A stretch of 64,000 nucleotides of DNA from Tardibacter chloracetimidivorans (GCF_001890385.1 NZ_CP018221.1:1537501-1601500); one strand, 5' to 3'; positions 47,353 through 57,198 are shown, counted from the first letter of the stretch. Numbers and translations: made by a program. The notes: generated from the sequence alone by a model not told the origin.

Positions 47353-49874
47353 GGACGCTTGGCTGGAGGCAAAGCTGGCGGATCGCGCGGCGTGATCTTC
47401 ATCTCGGCTTTCGTGGGCTGCGCCTGTTGTTCGTCTGCCTCTTCCTTGGCGTCGCGACGCTGGCGGCGATCGGCAGCCTGACGTCCGCGATCACCGACGA
47501 ACTCGCAGCGCGCGGCCAGACGCTGCTTGGCGGCGACATCGAAATCGCAATGACCCAGCGTGAGGCGAGCGCGTCGGAGAAAGCCGCCCTCGGCAGCCTT
47601 GGCGCGCTGAGCGAGACGATCCGGATGCGCGCGATGGCGCAGCGCTCCGGCACGGCGGCGGGTGACGAACCGCTCGCGGTGCTCACCGAGTTGAAAGGGG
47701 TCGACGCCGCCTATCCGCTTTATGGCACGCTCGCGCTACGCAAGGGCGGCTATCGTCCGCCGTTGCAGCCCGATCAAATCCTGATCGGCGTTGCGCTGGC
47801 CGACCGGCTGGGCGTCGGGCCGGGCGGCCGGCTGCGCTATGGCGAAGCCGATTTCACGATAGCGGACATCATCACCGACGAGCCGGACCGCGTGGGCGAA
47901 GGCTTTACCCTTGGCCCCGTCGCGATCGTATCGATGGAGGCAATGCGCCGCACCGGCCTGATCCAGCCGGGCAGCCTTTTCGAAAGCAAATATCGCATCC
48001 GCCTTGCGCCCGGCACAGACGCGCATGCGCTGCGTGAGCGTCTGGAGAGGCGCTACGCCACGGCTGGCTGGGAGTTCAAGGACCGCGACCGCGCCGCGCC
48101 GGGCGCCAACCGGTTCTTCGAGCGAATGGGCCAGTTCCTCTCGCTGATCGGGCTGACCGCGCTGGTCATCGCCGGGATCGGCGTCAGCAACGGCGTTTCC
48201 TCCTATCTCGCCCTGAAGCGCAACGGGATCGCGACGCTGAAGGTGCTTGGGGCCACATCGGCGGATATCGAGCGCATCTACCTGCTTCAAACGGGCGCGA
48301 TTGCAGCGGTCGCGATCGGCTGCGGACTGGCGGCAGGCGCGCTGCTCCCCTTCGCCATCGTCGCGGTGGCGGGCGACATGCTGCCGGTGCAGCCCGGCTT
48401 CCGGCTGTATCCGCTGCCGCTTGCGACCAGCGCCGCCTATGGGCTGCTCATCGGCTTGATCTTCACCCTGCCGCCGCTTGCCCGGGCGCGAACCCAGCCG
48501 GCGGCGGCGATCTTTCGCGCGCACCTCGCGCCGCGCGCGCCGATCGACTGGCGAAGCACGATTGCGGTGGGGGCCGCAGCCGTCGCGCTGGTCGCGCTGG
48601 CCCTGCTGACCGCGCGCGAACCGCTGTTTTCCGCCGCCGTGCTTGCGGCCGTGGGGGCCGTGCTGCTTTTCCTGCTGCTGCTCGGCTGGGCGGTGAGCCG
48701 GGTGGCGCGCCGCGTGCCCCGCCCCCACGGCCCGCTGTTGCGGCTCGCGCTTGCGAACCTCTACCGGCCGGGGGCGCAGACTTCAGCGCTGGTGGTGGCG
48801 CTCGGGCTTGCGCTCACCCTGTTCGTCACGCTTGCGGGCATCCAGACCAGTCTTGACGCCGAGATCAGCCGCACCGTCCCCAAAACCGCGCCGAACCTGT
48901 TCGTGCTCGATATCCCCTCCGGTCAGGAGACGCGGTTTCGCGAGGTCGTCGGGGAGGACGCGCGCAACCCCGAACTCAACATCGTGCCTGTCCTGCGCGG
49001 TACCATCGTCGCCTATGGAGGGCAGCGCGTCGCGGATCTGGAGGAGATTCCGGACGGCGCATGGTTCCTGCGCGGCGAACGCGGGGTGACCTATAGCGAA
49101 ACCCTGCCGGAAGGCAGCGATCTGGTGGCGGGCGAATGGTGGCCAAGCGACTATCGCGGGCCGCCGTTGATCTCGCTGGACGAGGAGGCGGCCAGGATTC
49201 TGGATATCGGCGTCGGCGACACGCTGACCGTGAGCGTGCTGGGGCGGGAGATCGAGGCGCGCATCGCCTCGCTGCGCAAGGTCAACTGGGACACGATGGG
49301 CTTCAACTATGTGCTGGTCTTCTCGCCCCACCCGCTGGCCAGCGCCCCGCACAGCCTCGCCGCCACCATCACCATGCCGCCGGACCGCGACGCCCCCGTC
49401 ACACAGGCCCTGCTCCGCACCTTTCCCGGCGTTTCGGTCGTGGCAGTGGGCGATATCGTGAGCCAGGTCGGCGGGCTTCTGGGCCAGATGTCGAGCGCGA
49501 TCGTCGCCGCCGCGTCGGTCGCGATCCTGGCCGGAATCGCGGTGCTGATCGGGGCGATTGCCGCCTCCAGGCAGGCGCGCAGCTATGACAGCGTGATCCT
49601 GAAGACGCTGGGCGCAAGCCGGCTTCAGGTGCTTGGCGCCCAGGTGCTCGAATATGGGTTGCTCGCGCTGGTGCTGGCGCTCGTCTCGCTGGTGCTGGGT
49701 ACGGCTGCGGCCTGGTATGTCATCGTCCAGGTGTTCGAATTCGGCTGGGCGCCGGACTGGCCAACGGTGCTGGGCACGCTGGCGGGCGGCGCGCTTCTGA
49801 CGCTGGGCATCGGCATCGCCGGATCATTCCCGTTGATGGCCCTGCGTCCGGCGCGCGCGTTGCGTCAGCTATAG
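47349..49874 (+). CDS. ABC transporter permease, YbbP type (two FtsX domains)
   Basis: 841-residue inner-membrane permease from GTG 47349. N-terminal helix and a periplasmic domain (ELAARGQTLLGGDIEI), then FtsX-like helices (about 265-400) with VSSYLALKRNGIATLKVLGAT. A second pair of helix groups and periplasmic domain follows, with C-terminal FtsX region QARSYDSVILKTLGAS. With YbbA it forms a MacB-like mechanotransmission complex; the substrate is unknown, possibly lipids or envelope factors handled with the divergent esterase. Confidence 0.9.
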   Translation: MRTLGWRQSWRIARRDLHLGFRGLRLLFVCLFLGVATLAAIGSLTSAITDELAARGQTLLGGDIEIAMTQREASASEKAALGSLGALSETIRMRAMAQRSGTAAGDEPLAVLTELKGVDAAYPLYGTLALRKGGYRPPLQPDQILIGVALADRLGVGPGGRLRYGEADFTIADIITDEPDRVGEGFTLGPVAIVSMEAMRRTGLIQPGSLFESKYRIRLAPGTDAHALRERLERRYATAGWEFKDRDRAAPGANRFFERMGQFLSLIGLTALVIAGIGVSNGVSSYLALKRNGIATLKVLGATSADIERIYLLQTGAIAAVAIGCGLAAGALLPFAIVAVAGDMLPVQPGFRLYPLPLATSAAYGLLIGLIFTLPPLARARTQPAAAIFRAHLAPRAPIDWRSTIAVGAAAVALVALALLTAREPLFSAAVLAAVGAVLLFLLLLGWAVSRVARRVPRPHGPLLRLALANLYRPGAQTSALVVALGLALTLFVTLAGIQTSLDAEISRTVPKTAPNLFVLDIPSGQETRFREVVGEDARNPELNIVPVLRGTIVAYGGQRVADLEEIPDGAWFLRGERGVTYSETLPEGSDLVAGEWWPSDYRGPPLISLDEEAARILDIGVGDTLTVSVLGREIEARIASLRKVNWDTMGFNYVLVFSPHPLASAPHSLAATITMPPDRDAPVTQALLRTFPGVSVVAVGDIVSQVGGLLGQMSSAIVAAASVAILAGIAVLIGAIAASRQARSYDSVILKTLGASRLQVLGAQVLEYGLLALVLALVSLVLGTAAAWYVIVQVFEFGWAPDWPTVLGTLAGGALLTLGIGIAGSFPLMALRPARALRQL

Positions 49875-49886
49875 GGCGGCCGGGCT

Positions 49887-51329
49887 TTACAGGCCCATGC
49901 AGAGATATTTGGTTTCGAGATAGTCCTCGATGCCATAGCGCGAGCCCTCGCGCCCGATGCCGGATTGCTTGACGCCGCCGAAAGGCGCGACCTCTGTCGA
50001 GATCAGCCCCGTGTTGATACCGACGATGCCGGTTTCCAGCGCTTCCGCCACGCGCCAGACGCGCCCCAGATCGCGCGCGTAGAAATAAGCGGCAAGACCG
50101 AACTCGCTGTCATTGGCGAGCGCGATTGCATCGGCCTCCGTCTCGAAACGGATCACGCCTGCCACCGGTCCGAAGGTTTCCTCGCGCGCGATCAGCATGT
50201 CCTGCGTCACGCCCGACAATACGGTCGGCTCGAAAAAGCTGCCGCCCAGCTTGTGGCGATGGCCGCCCGCCAGAACGACGGCACCCTTTGCGGTGGCGTC
50301 GGCGACGTGCTGCTCCACCTTTTCCACCGCCGCCGGATTGATGAGCGGCCCGATCTGCGTTCCGTCGTCAAAGCCGTTGCCCACCTTCAGCGCGCGCGAC
50401 CGTTCGGCGAGCTTTGCGACAAAGGCGTCATGGACGCCCGCCTGCACATAGAAGCGATTGGTGCAGACGCAGGTCTGGCCGCTGTTGCGATATTTGGAGG
50501 CAAGCGCGCCTTCCACCGCCGCGTCCACATCCGCGTCGTCGAAGACGATGAAGGGCGCGTTTCCGCCAAGCTCCATCGACGCCTTCTTGATCGTCGGCGC
50601 GCATTGGCCAAGCAGCAGCCGCCCCACTTCGGTCGACCCGGTGAAGCTGAGCTTCCTGACGAGCGGGCTGCCGGTCAGTTCGCCGCCGATCGCCCGCGAT
50701 CCGCCGGTGATCACGTTGAACAGCCCGGCGGGAAGCCCCGCCTCCTCCGCCAGCGCCGCCAGCGCAAGCGCGGAAAAGGGCGTCTCGCTCGCAGGCTTCA
50801 GAACCACGGCACAGCCCGCCGCCAGCGCCGGCGCAATCTTGCGGGTGATCATGGCGGACGGGAAGTTCCAGGGCGTGATCGCAGCAACCACGCCGACCGG
50901 CTGTTTCAGCACGACGATCCGCTTGTCGGCCGCGTGCGAGGGTATGACATCGCCATAGACGCGGCGGCCCTCCTCGGCGAACCACTCGATGAAGCTCGCC
51001 GCATAGGCGATCTCACCGCGCGCCTCGGCCAGGCTTTTCCCCTGTTCCCGCGTCAGGAGCCGGGCAAGCTCTTCCTGATGCGTCATCATCAGGTCGTGGA
51101 GCCGCCGCAGGATGGTTGCGCGCTCCTTCGCGGTGAGCGCGACCCAGCCGGGCATGGCGGCATGCGCGGCTTCGATCGCACGGCGCGTTTCGGCTTCGCC
51201 CATGTCGGGGACAGCGCCGATGCGCGCGCCGGTCGCGGGATCGGTGACGGCAATCGTCCCGCCGCCGTCGGCCTTCACCCATTTACCGTCGATATAGCAG
51301 CTTTCGCGCAGCAGCGGCGTATCAGACAT
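49887..51329 (-). CDS. gabD: NAD(P)-dependent succinate-semialdehyde dehydrogenase
   Basis: Aldehyde dehydrogenase of 480 residues. AITPWNFPSAMITRKIAPALAAG near 148, catalytic Glu in MELGGNAPFIVFDDAD near 255 and catalytic Cys in NSGQTCVCTNRFYVQ near 288, with two cysteines as in GabD. C-terminal PFGGVKQSGIGREGSRYGIEDYLE. Start ATG 51329 with GGAG 5 bases upstream. Converts succinate semialdehyde to succinate; no GABA transaminase nearby. Confidence 0.9.
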   Translation of the reverse strand: MSDTPLLRESCYIDGKWVKADGGGTIAVTDPATGARIGAVPDMGEAETRRAIEAAHAAMPGWVALTAKERATILRRLHDLMMTHQEELARLLTREQGKSLAEARGEIAYAASFIEWFAEEGRRVYGDVIPSHAADKRIVVLKQPVGVVAAITPWNFPSAMITRKIAPALAAGCAVVLKPASETPFSALALAALAEEAGLPAGLFNVITGGSRAIGGELTGSPLVRKLSFTGSTEVGRLLLGQCAPTIKKASMELGGNAPFIVFDDADVDAAVEGALASKYRNSGQTCVCTNRFYVQAGVHDAFVAKLAERSRALKVGNGFDDGTQIGPLINPAAVEKVEQHVADATAKGAVVLAGGHRHKLGGSFFEPTVLSGVTQDMLIAREETFGPVAGVIRFETEADAIALANDSEFGLAAYFYARDLGRVWRVAEALETGIVGINTGLISTEVAPFGGVKQSGIGREGSRYGIEDYLETKYLCMGL

Positions 51330-51368
51330 GTTCACTCCATTGCGCCGTGTGGCGGGGGTTTTGGTAAT

Positions 51369-51521
51369 CTAATCCCCCGGGGCCTGTTTCGTTGCGTCCG
51401 TATCGTTCCGGCCGTTCTCGTCGCCACCGCCTGTCTGGCCGCGCGCCTGCGCCTTGCGCCTGCGCAGATTGGCGCGCAACGCTTCGGCAAGCCGGGCCTG
51501 TTTCTCGTCATCCCTCGACAT
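51369..51521 (-). CDS. 50-residue conserved hypothetical protein
   Basis: Reads MSRDDEKQARLAEALRANLR, then RRRKAQARG and an acidic, Asn/Gly-rich tail. The charged amphipathic start looks like a conserved alphaproteobacterial small protein of unknown role. ATG 51521, no overlap with neighbours; it lies between gabD and tRNA-Thr. Nucleotide or RNA binding is possible given the basic helix. Confidence 0.65.
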   Translation of the reverse strand: MSRDDEKQARLAEALRANLRRRKAQARGQTGGGDENGRNDTDATKQAPGD

Positions 51522-51654
51522 GACCGCCTTCTAGGCGAAAGCCCCCATGATTGAAACATGGCCGAACAGGGCGGACCGGCCGACGGGACGCTTCGCGCCT
51601 TGACAAACGGGGTGGGCAGTCGCCATAGCGCGGCCTCCCGGTTGGACCGGACAT

Positions 51655-51729
<75 letters not shown>

Positions 51730-51926
51730 CCCAGTCACTAAGACATGGGTATTGAGAGACCGCCCCGGCATTCTCCGCAAAAACCCCGCACTTCCGCGCC
51801 ATTCCTTAGCCCGGCCGCAGGAGGCGTGGACAGAGACGCCGAAATTCCCGGCAGTTCTCTGCCAGTTTGCCGCCGCGTCTCACCTGCCCGAAAAACTGTC
51901 CACGGATGGTGTGGCGCTTGAACAGG

Positions 51927-51952
51927 CGAGGCGCGCCAAGCGGCGCGCCTCG
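51927..51952 (-). terminator. strong hairpin after the recombinase gene
   Basis: Perfect 11-base stem CGAGGCGCGCC / GGCGCGCCTCG with a 4-base loop, 22 bases past the recombinase stop. No T run follows on the minus strand, so it may be a transcript-end stabiliser or, less likely, part of a recombination site. Confidence 0.45.
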
Positions 51953-51974
51953 AAGATGATCGACGTGGATCGAC

Positions 51975-53645
51975 TCAGCCGAAACCGAGCATGCGCCGCT
52001 GCTCTGACCAGGCAATCGGCAGCTCAGCCACGCGGAGCAGCGACCGAGCGTTGAGCTCAACCGGCTGCTTCCCCTCCAGTATCGCGGTCACGATGCCGGG
52101 TGCCAGGAAGTTGAGCCGCGCAAGCCTGACCGTGTGCCGGCGCGATGCCTCGGTGGCTTTGCCCGAGCAGAGTTGCTGATAGGCAGCACGCGCTTCGCCG
52201 AGGAGCTGGATCAGACGATCATCGCGCATCGCTGGCCGCGCCTCGGGTGCGGCATAGACGAGCTTCAGCTCATGCCCACGTCTGCGCATCTGCACCGCGA
52301 TATCGATGCTGATGGTGGAAGCCTGGACCTCGGTTCCATAGGCCAGCAGCTCGAGCAGCCTGCCCCCGTCGATCTGGATGGAGACGATGTCCTGCCGGAC
52401 GATGATCCGCGCATCCAGTTCCTTGAGCAGAGGTGCCAGCGCCATCGCATCGGCAGCACGCGCTGCGAGCCTGGCCCCTTCGAGCTTCAATCCTTCGCTT
52501 GCTTTGAGGGTCTCGCCCAGCGCCGCTGCGATGCGCAGACCATCGCAGAGGAAGTCCGCCAGCCCTCGCTGCACGATGGTCTCCAGCTCCAGAGCCGGGA
52601 TGCGCCATGCGGCCTCCGACTGCTCAGGGCTCTCCTTCGAGACATAGTAGCGATAGCAGCGGTTGCCCTTGTTGGCATGGGCCGGTCCCATGCGTCGCCC
52701 CAGCGCATCTTCCACGAAACCGCTCAGGGGGCTCGGCAGGCTCTTGCGCGGTCGAGGCGTGTGGCTTGCCCTGCTGAAGAGCTGCTCGTTGGCCTCCCAT
52801 AGTTCCGGCGAGATGATCGCCTCATGCTCCCCCTCATAGACCTGATCACCATGGCGTATCTTGCCGATGTAGAGGACATTGCGCAGCAGATAGCCAAGAG
52901 CACCCTCGGTATAGGGCTGGCCTCCCACGATCCTGCCGTCCTGCATCGTCCTCAGCTTTGAGCGAATGCCCCTGACCTCCAGGTCGAGCGCCAGCGCGCG
53001 CAGCGAGCGGAGCTGCACATGCCGCCCGAAGATCAACCGTACGATATCGGCCTCGACCTGGTTGATCAGCAGCTTCCGTTCCTTGAGGTCATAGCCCATC
53101 GGCACCGGGCCTCCCATCCACATGCCCTTCTTCTTGGAGGCGGCGATCTTGTCGCGGATGCGCTCGCCGGTGACCTCGCGCTCGAACTGCGCAAAAGAGA
53201 GCAGCACATTGAGCGTGAGGCGTCCCATGCTGGTCGTGGTGTTGAACGCCTGGGTCACCGAGACGAAGCTTGCGCCCTTCCCGTCCAGTATCTCGACGAT
53301 CTTGGCGAAGTCGGCCAAGCTCCGGGTCAGCCGGTCGACCTTGTAGACGACGATGACATCGACCCTGCCCGCCTCGATATCGGCAAGCAGCTGACGAAGA
53401 CCCGGGCGGTCCATATTGCCGCCGGTAAAGCCGCCATCGTCATAAGGCTCGGGCACAAGCGTCCAGCCTTCATGGCGCTGGCTTGCGATGTAAGCGGCGC
53501 AGGCCTCGCGCTGGGCATCGAGGCTGTTGAATTCCTGGTCGAGCCCCTCCTCGGTCGACTTGCGCGTATAGATCGCGCAGCGGATCTGGCTGGCCCGCGC
53601 CGATGATCCATTTGCGGTGCGCGTCTGCGGTCCCCGCTTAGCCAT
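51975..53645 (-). CDS. large serine recombinase
   Basis: 556-residue site-specific recombinase. Resolvase catalytic domain (about 20-165): CAIYTRKSTEEGLDQEFNSL with the nucleophilic serine in RKSTEEG, YDDGGFTGGNMDRPGLRQL, VVYKVDRLTRSLADF and LSFAQFEREVTGERIRDK. The recombinase domain with PVPMGYDLKERKL and the YLLRNVLYIGKIRHGDQVYEGEHEAII region follows, then a long C-terminal part. Such enzymes integrate phages and mobile islands. It heads a three-gene minus-strand group with two overlapping or adjacent small genes upstream. Confidence 0.92.
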   Translation of the reverse strand: MAKRGPQTRTANGSSARASQIRCAIYTRKSTEEGLDQEFNSLDAQREACAAYIASQRHEGWTLVPEPYDDGGFTGGNMDRPGLRQLLADIEAGRVDVIVVYKVDRLTRSLADFAKIVEILDGKGASFVSVTQAFNTTTSMGRLTLNVLLSFAQFEREVTGERIRDKIAASKKKGMWMGGPVPMGYDLKERKLLINQVEADIVRLIFGRHVQLRSLRALALDLEVRGIRSKLRTMQDGRIVGGQPYTEGALGYLLRNVLYIGKIRHGDQVYEGEHEAIISPELWEANEQLFSRASHTPRPRKSLPSPLSGFVEDALGRRMGPAHANKGNRCYRYYVSKESPEQSEAAWRIPALELETIVQRGLADFLCDGLRIAAALGETLKASEGLKLEGARLAARAADAMALAPLLKELDARIIVRQDIVSIQIDGGRLLELLAYGTEVQASTISIDIAVQMRRRGHELKLVYAAPEARPAMRDDRLIQLLGEARAAYQQLCSGKATEASRRHTVRLARLNFLAPGIVTAILEGKQPVELNARSLLRVAELPIAWSEQRRMLGFG

Positions 53646-54087
53646 GGATCTCAGCCCCCCGCCGCGGCGGTGGCGGCCTTCGCTTCAGCCCGAAGAAGCG
53701 CGGACCCGACCAATGGGCGCCGGTGATCGCCTCGGCGACATGGGACAGCGAGGCATAGCGCTTTCCCCCGAAGGTGAAGCCGTCCGCCTCCACCATTACC
53801 GTGTGGAGCTTGCCGTTCCACTCGCGCAGCAGGCGTGAGCCTGGCTTGAGCTGGATGGGCGGCGCGGGGAGGTCGGCCCCTCCCTCGGCCACAATCTCCA
53901 GCATGCGCCTGGCGTGAACCGGCAATCCTCCCAGCACGCTCTCCTGCAGTCGATAGGCGATCACCCGGCGGAGCATCGAGCCTGGCAGATCCGGCGCATC
54001 TTCGCCGAAGGTGGAGACCCATTCCCCGCGCAGCTGCGCCAGCGACATGGTCGCCAGCGCAGCCAGTTCCTGATCGAGCTTCGCCAT
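53638..54087 (-). CDS. DUF2924 domain protein
   Basis: 149 residues with the DUF2924 pattern: LRGEWVSTFGEDAPDLPGSMLRRVIAYRLQE near 20-50, KPGSRLLREWNGKLHTVMVEADGFTFGGKRYASLSHVAEAITG near 82-124, and a basic tail HWSGPRFFGLKRRPPPPRR. The family is almost always found beside serine recombinases; it may direct or assist DNA binding, but this is unproven. It overlaps the recombinase start by 8 bases. Confidence 0.85.
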   Translation of the reverse strand: MAKLDQELAALATMSLAQLRGEWVSTFGEDAPDLPGSMLRRVIAYRLQESVLGGLPVHARRMLEIVAEGGADLPAPPIQLKPGSRLLREWNGKLHTVMVEADGFTFGGKRYASLSHVAEAITGAHWSGPRFFGLKRRPPPPRRGAEIHG

Positions 54088-54089
54088 GC

Positions 54090-54683
54090 TCAGGCGACCG
54101 CCTTGAGCTGATAGCGGGTCGTACCCTCAATCTTCTCCTTTGCGATCGCATGGCCCTTCTTGCGCAGCCCGGTCAGCGCCGCACGCGATGTGTGCGGCAG
54201 CCAGCCGGTCGCCGAGACGATCTCGGCGAGTGAGGCGCCGCCCCGCCGGCGTAGCAGGACCAGCACCTGCGCGATCTTGCTGGGTGGTTCGGATGGGACG
54301 GCCGTCGGGTCCTCATTCTGGCGGAGCGACGCCGCTTCGTCAGTGGGTGGCACATCGGCGGCAGCCCCGCTCGCCTCGCAGTCTCCGTCCACCTGCGGTT
54401 CTTGCCCTATACCGATCGCGCTGCGGCCGGCATCGGTGATGACGACGACGAGCAGCTTGTCGCCCTTCTGCCGCCAGCAGCGCGCATCGAGCGTGCGGGG
54501 ATCGGCGCCTTCCTCTTCGAGTGCAACCTCGGCGGCGAGCTTGCGGCGAAGAAGCGCGGTGATCGCCTTTGCCAGCACCTCAGGCGGATGGCTGAGGCTG
54601 TCGGCGGGGGGCAGCAGGCTGCCGTCCGGGCGTTGCGCGGCGGTGGCGAGCAGCACCAGTTGCAGATCGGTCAATTTGGTCAT
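54090..54683 (-). CDS. DUF3489 domain protein
   Basis: 197 residues. N-terminal MTKLTDLQLVLLATAAQRPD and a duplicated winged-helix-like region: LRRKLAAEVALEEEG near 45, and at the C-terminus IAQVLVLLRRRGGASLAEIVSATGWLPHTSRAALTGLRKKGHAI, clearly a helix-turn-helix. Likely the transcriptional regulator of the recombinase module. Start ATG 54683 with AAGGA 7 bases upstream. Two bases from the DUF2924 gene. Confidence 0.82.
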   Translation of the reverse strand: MTKLTDLQLVLLATAAQRPDGSLLPPADSLSHPPEVLAKAITALLRRKLAAEVALEEEGADPRTLDARCWRQKGDKLLVVVITDAGRSAIGIGQEPQVDGDCEASGAAADVPPTDEAASLRQNEDPTAVPSEPPSKIAQVLVLLRRRGGASLAEIVSATGWLPHTSRAALTGLRKKGHAIAKEKIEGTTRYQLKAVA

Positions 54684-54892
54684 GGGGTGGTCCTTCATAG
54701 CGGCAAGGCCTGATTGCCTTCCCACCACCCACAGCCCCGCCGGTCGGACCGGTCGGGGCATGCGCCGGTCCCTTCAACCGGCGCGATTCACACGCATACC
54801 AATGCTCGGCGGCGCGGCGAAGTCGAATAGAATCTGCGGGACTGCAAAAGCTGGTTATCGACTGTCGCGGCGTATGGGGCCTTGGTGGCGCT

Positions 54893-55114
54893 ATGGATAT
54901 CGACGACGTCCCCTGCCGCGAGCTCATCGCCCGACTCTTCGCTCTGCTCACCGCAAAGGCGGAAGATGCCGCCGGCCTGGCGGCCGAGGGGCAATCCCAG
55001 GCCATCGGCTCCGCCCGCGCCCATGAGCTTGCTGACCGGCTTCAGGATATCGGACAGCACATCACCCTCATCGCAGAGGCACTCAGCGTCATTATCGGCA
55101 AAAGCCGCGGATGA
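54893..55114 (+). CDS. small acidic helical hypothetical protein
   Basis: 73 residues: ELIARLFALLTAKAEDAAGLAA and ELADRLQDIGQHITLIAEALSV, predicted all-helical and acidic. ATG 54893 lacks a strong ribosome binding site, but composition resembles real genes and there is no competing frame. No family recognised. Confidence 0.45.
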   Translation: MDIDDVPCRELIARLFALLTAKAEDAAGLAAEGQSQAIGSARAHELADRLQDIGQHITLIAEALSVIIGKSRG

Positions 55115-55210
55115 GAGCTGTTATCGGACGCTGTCAGCGACATTGCCGGCCGGGCGACAATCGGGTGCTGCACGTTGGAACGCCACCGGCAAGCTGATAA
55201 ACCTGCAGCC

Positions 55211-55636
55211 ATGAACGACAGCATCAACCTCCACCGCTTTACCGAAGCGCAGGAACAAACCTACGACACCGCGCTTGCCGAGATCCGCGGCGGCCGCAAG
55301 CAAAACCACTGGATATGGTTCATCTTCCCGCAAATCGCAGGACTCGGCCACAGCCCCACTGCACAATATTATGCAATCGGATCACTTGATGAAGCCCGAG
55401 CCTATCTTGACCATCCGGTGCTCGGACCAAGGCTCATCGCCTGTGTCGAAGCGCTGCAGGATCTTCAAGGCACGACGGCTGAACAGGCTTTCGGCGCCAC
55501 CGATGCAATGAAGCTGCGTTCGTCGCTCACCCTGTTCATCGAGGCTGGCGCACCTCACCTCTTTACCGCAGCCCTCGACCGCTGGTTTCAGGGCGTCAAG
55601 GATCCCGCCACCCTCAATATTCTCGCACGGGGATGA
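55211..55636 (+). CDS. DUF1810 domain protein
   Basis: 141 residues of the DUF1810 (calpastatin-like bacterial) family: FTEAQEQTYDTALAEIRGGRKQNHWIWFIFPQIAGLG near 9-45, AQYYAI, EARAYLDHPVLGPRLIAC and FQGVKDPATLNIL. Cytosolic and of unknown function; family members appear in accessory regions. Start ATG 55211. Confidence 0.85.
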   Translation: MNDSINLHRFTEAQEQTYDTALAEIRGGRKQNHWIWFIFPQIAGLGHSPTAQYYAIGSLDEARAYLDHPVLGPRLIACVEALQDLQGTTAEQAFGATDAMKLRSSLTLFIEAGAPHLFTAALDRWFQGVKDPATLNILARG

Positions 55637-56148
55637 AGCTTGGCCGCTATGTCGGACCTTCCAGACTTTCCGGAATCAGAAATCATCTCGCAGTAAGCGG
55701 ACATTGAAAGTGCGGCTCGGCGTAAGGCAGATCCCGACCAGGGTCGGTCGTCTAGGTTTGCTCGATCAACGTCCGGTCTCGACGGAAGCTGCCGCCCGGG
55801 CTGATCCAAGAGGACAATCGGCAACGTGCCAGAAACGGCCGGCGGCGGGGTGCGTCACCGCGTGAGGTCTGCGATAGCCGGGACAGCAGCGTCCGTATAA
55901 CGTCACAGGTGATCGGGCGGTTGTTCGACGACCATGCTTTTGTTACGTTTGCTGCGTCGACTCTTGGTGGCACTTCAGACTCTGCGGCTTCGGGGCGGGT
56001 CGAAAATTCCAAATCGGTCCGATCTAGCCAGCCATCGCTCCAAGGGGCGTCGCCGGCGCAGCGTTCGAAGGCGGTAGCGCCAAACCCCGGCTAATCTCGG
56101 CCGCGAACGCTTTGGAAACGACCACTCTTCGAGTGAGTGGAAAAGAGG
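55637..56148. other. gene-free stretch
   Basis: About 510 bases with only short open frames lacking ribosome binding sites or recognisable products. No clear IS end, inverted repeat or promoter was found. It separates the recombinase-side genes from the stress block and could be a decayed gene or an old insertion scar. Confidence 0.5.
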
Positions 56149-57198
56149 ATGAGTGACCTTGGTGAAAGCCACGCGCCATCTGGCGCGATGCCCGGCCTGC
56201 CTTATGAGCGGCGCCGCGCAAGGGACGAGATCGCGCAGCGCCTGGCCGCGATCGTCGAGTCCTCCGACGACGCCATTCTGGCGAAAGATCTGGATGGAAC
56301 CGTCACGAGCTGGAACAGGGGAGCGGAACGGCTGTTCGGCTATCGCGCCACCGAGATCGTCGGAAAGTCGGTCATGCTTCTCCTGCCAGATGATCGGCAG
56401 GACGACGAGGCACCGATCCTGGCACGGCTGCGCCGAGGCGAGCGCGTCCGTCACTATGAAACGGTCAGGCGCCGCAAGGACGGGAGTCTGATAGACATCT
56501 CGCTCAGCGTATCACCGTTGCGCGAAGCGAGCGGCAGGGTCATCGGCGCGTCCACGATCGCGCGCGACATTACGGAGCGCAAGCAAGCCGAGGAGCGGCA
56601 ACGCTTGTTGCTGCGTGAGATGGACCACCGGATGAAGAACCTGTTCGCGCTTGCGGGCAGCCTCGTCGGCATGAGCGTGCGTGATGCTGCAAGCCCACAG
56701 GAACTGGCCTCCATCGTCCAGGAGCGTTTGAGCGCGCTGGCGCGTGCGCACGCTCTCACAATGCCGAAGGACTCCGCTGCCGGCAGTAACGATTCGGTTA
56801 GTCTCCACGTATTGCTTCGGACGATTTTGGCACCTTACGAGGGTGCTGGCGGTGGCGATGACCGGCTGCGAATCAACGGCGATGATGTGACGTTGCCCGG
56901 AAACGCGATGACCACGATCGCACTCATCCTCCACGAACTGGCTACCAATGCCGCGAAATACGGCGCGTTGTCGTCACCATCGGGCACCGTCACCGTCGAA
57001 TGCGTCGCGAAAAAAGATACGCTTGCTTTGATCTGGGATGAGCGCGGCGGCCCGCGGGGCGATGAGCCGGGGGAAGATGGATTCGGCAGCTTGCTTGGGC
57101 GCCTGGCCAGCGGACAGCTTGGCGGCACCATCGAGCGCGAGTGGCGGCCGGAGGGATTGCGTGTCACCCTGACGGTTCTACGTGATCGCCTGAGATGA
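56149..57198 (+). CDS. PAS domain sensor kinase, HWE family
   Basis: About 349 residues, no transmembrane helix. PAS domain near 20-140 (SSDDAILAKDLDGTVTSWNRGAERLFGY) with a PAC extension (TIARDITERKQAEER). HWE-type kinase core: H box LLREMDHRMKNLFALAGSL with the phospho-acceptor histidine, LHELATNAAKYGALS N box, and a terminal GGTIEREWRPEGLRVTL. HWE kinases often feed the alphaproteobacterial PhyR-EcfG general stress response. ATG 56149; a GTG at 56137 is an alternative start. Confidence 0.87.
   Translation: MSDLGESHAPSGAMPGLPYERRRARDEIAQRLAAIVESSDDAILAKDLDGTVTSWNRGAERLFGYRATEIVGKSVMLLLPDDRQDDEAPILARLRRGERVRHYETVRRRKDGSLIDISLSVSPLREASGRVIGASTIARDITERKQAEERQRLLLREMDHRMKNLFALAGSLVGMSVRDAASPQELASIVQERLSALARAHALTMPKDSAAGSNDSVSLHVLLRTILAPYEGAGGGDDRLRINGDDVTLPGNAMTTIALILHELATNAAKYGALSSPSGTVTVECVAKKDTLALIWDERGGPRGDEPGEDGFGSLLGRLASGQLGGTIEREWRPEGLRVTLTVLRDRLR

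Noticed and set aside
51927-51952. Long palindrome considered as a recombinase attachment core
   Set aside because: Its place right after the recombinase stop fits a transcript end better, and no second copy was found.
55752-56094. Short frames in the 55.6-56.1 kb gap as genes
   Set aside because: No ribosome binding sites, no family likeness, and composition typical of non-coding shadows.
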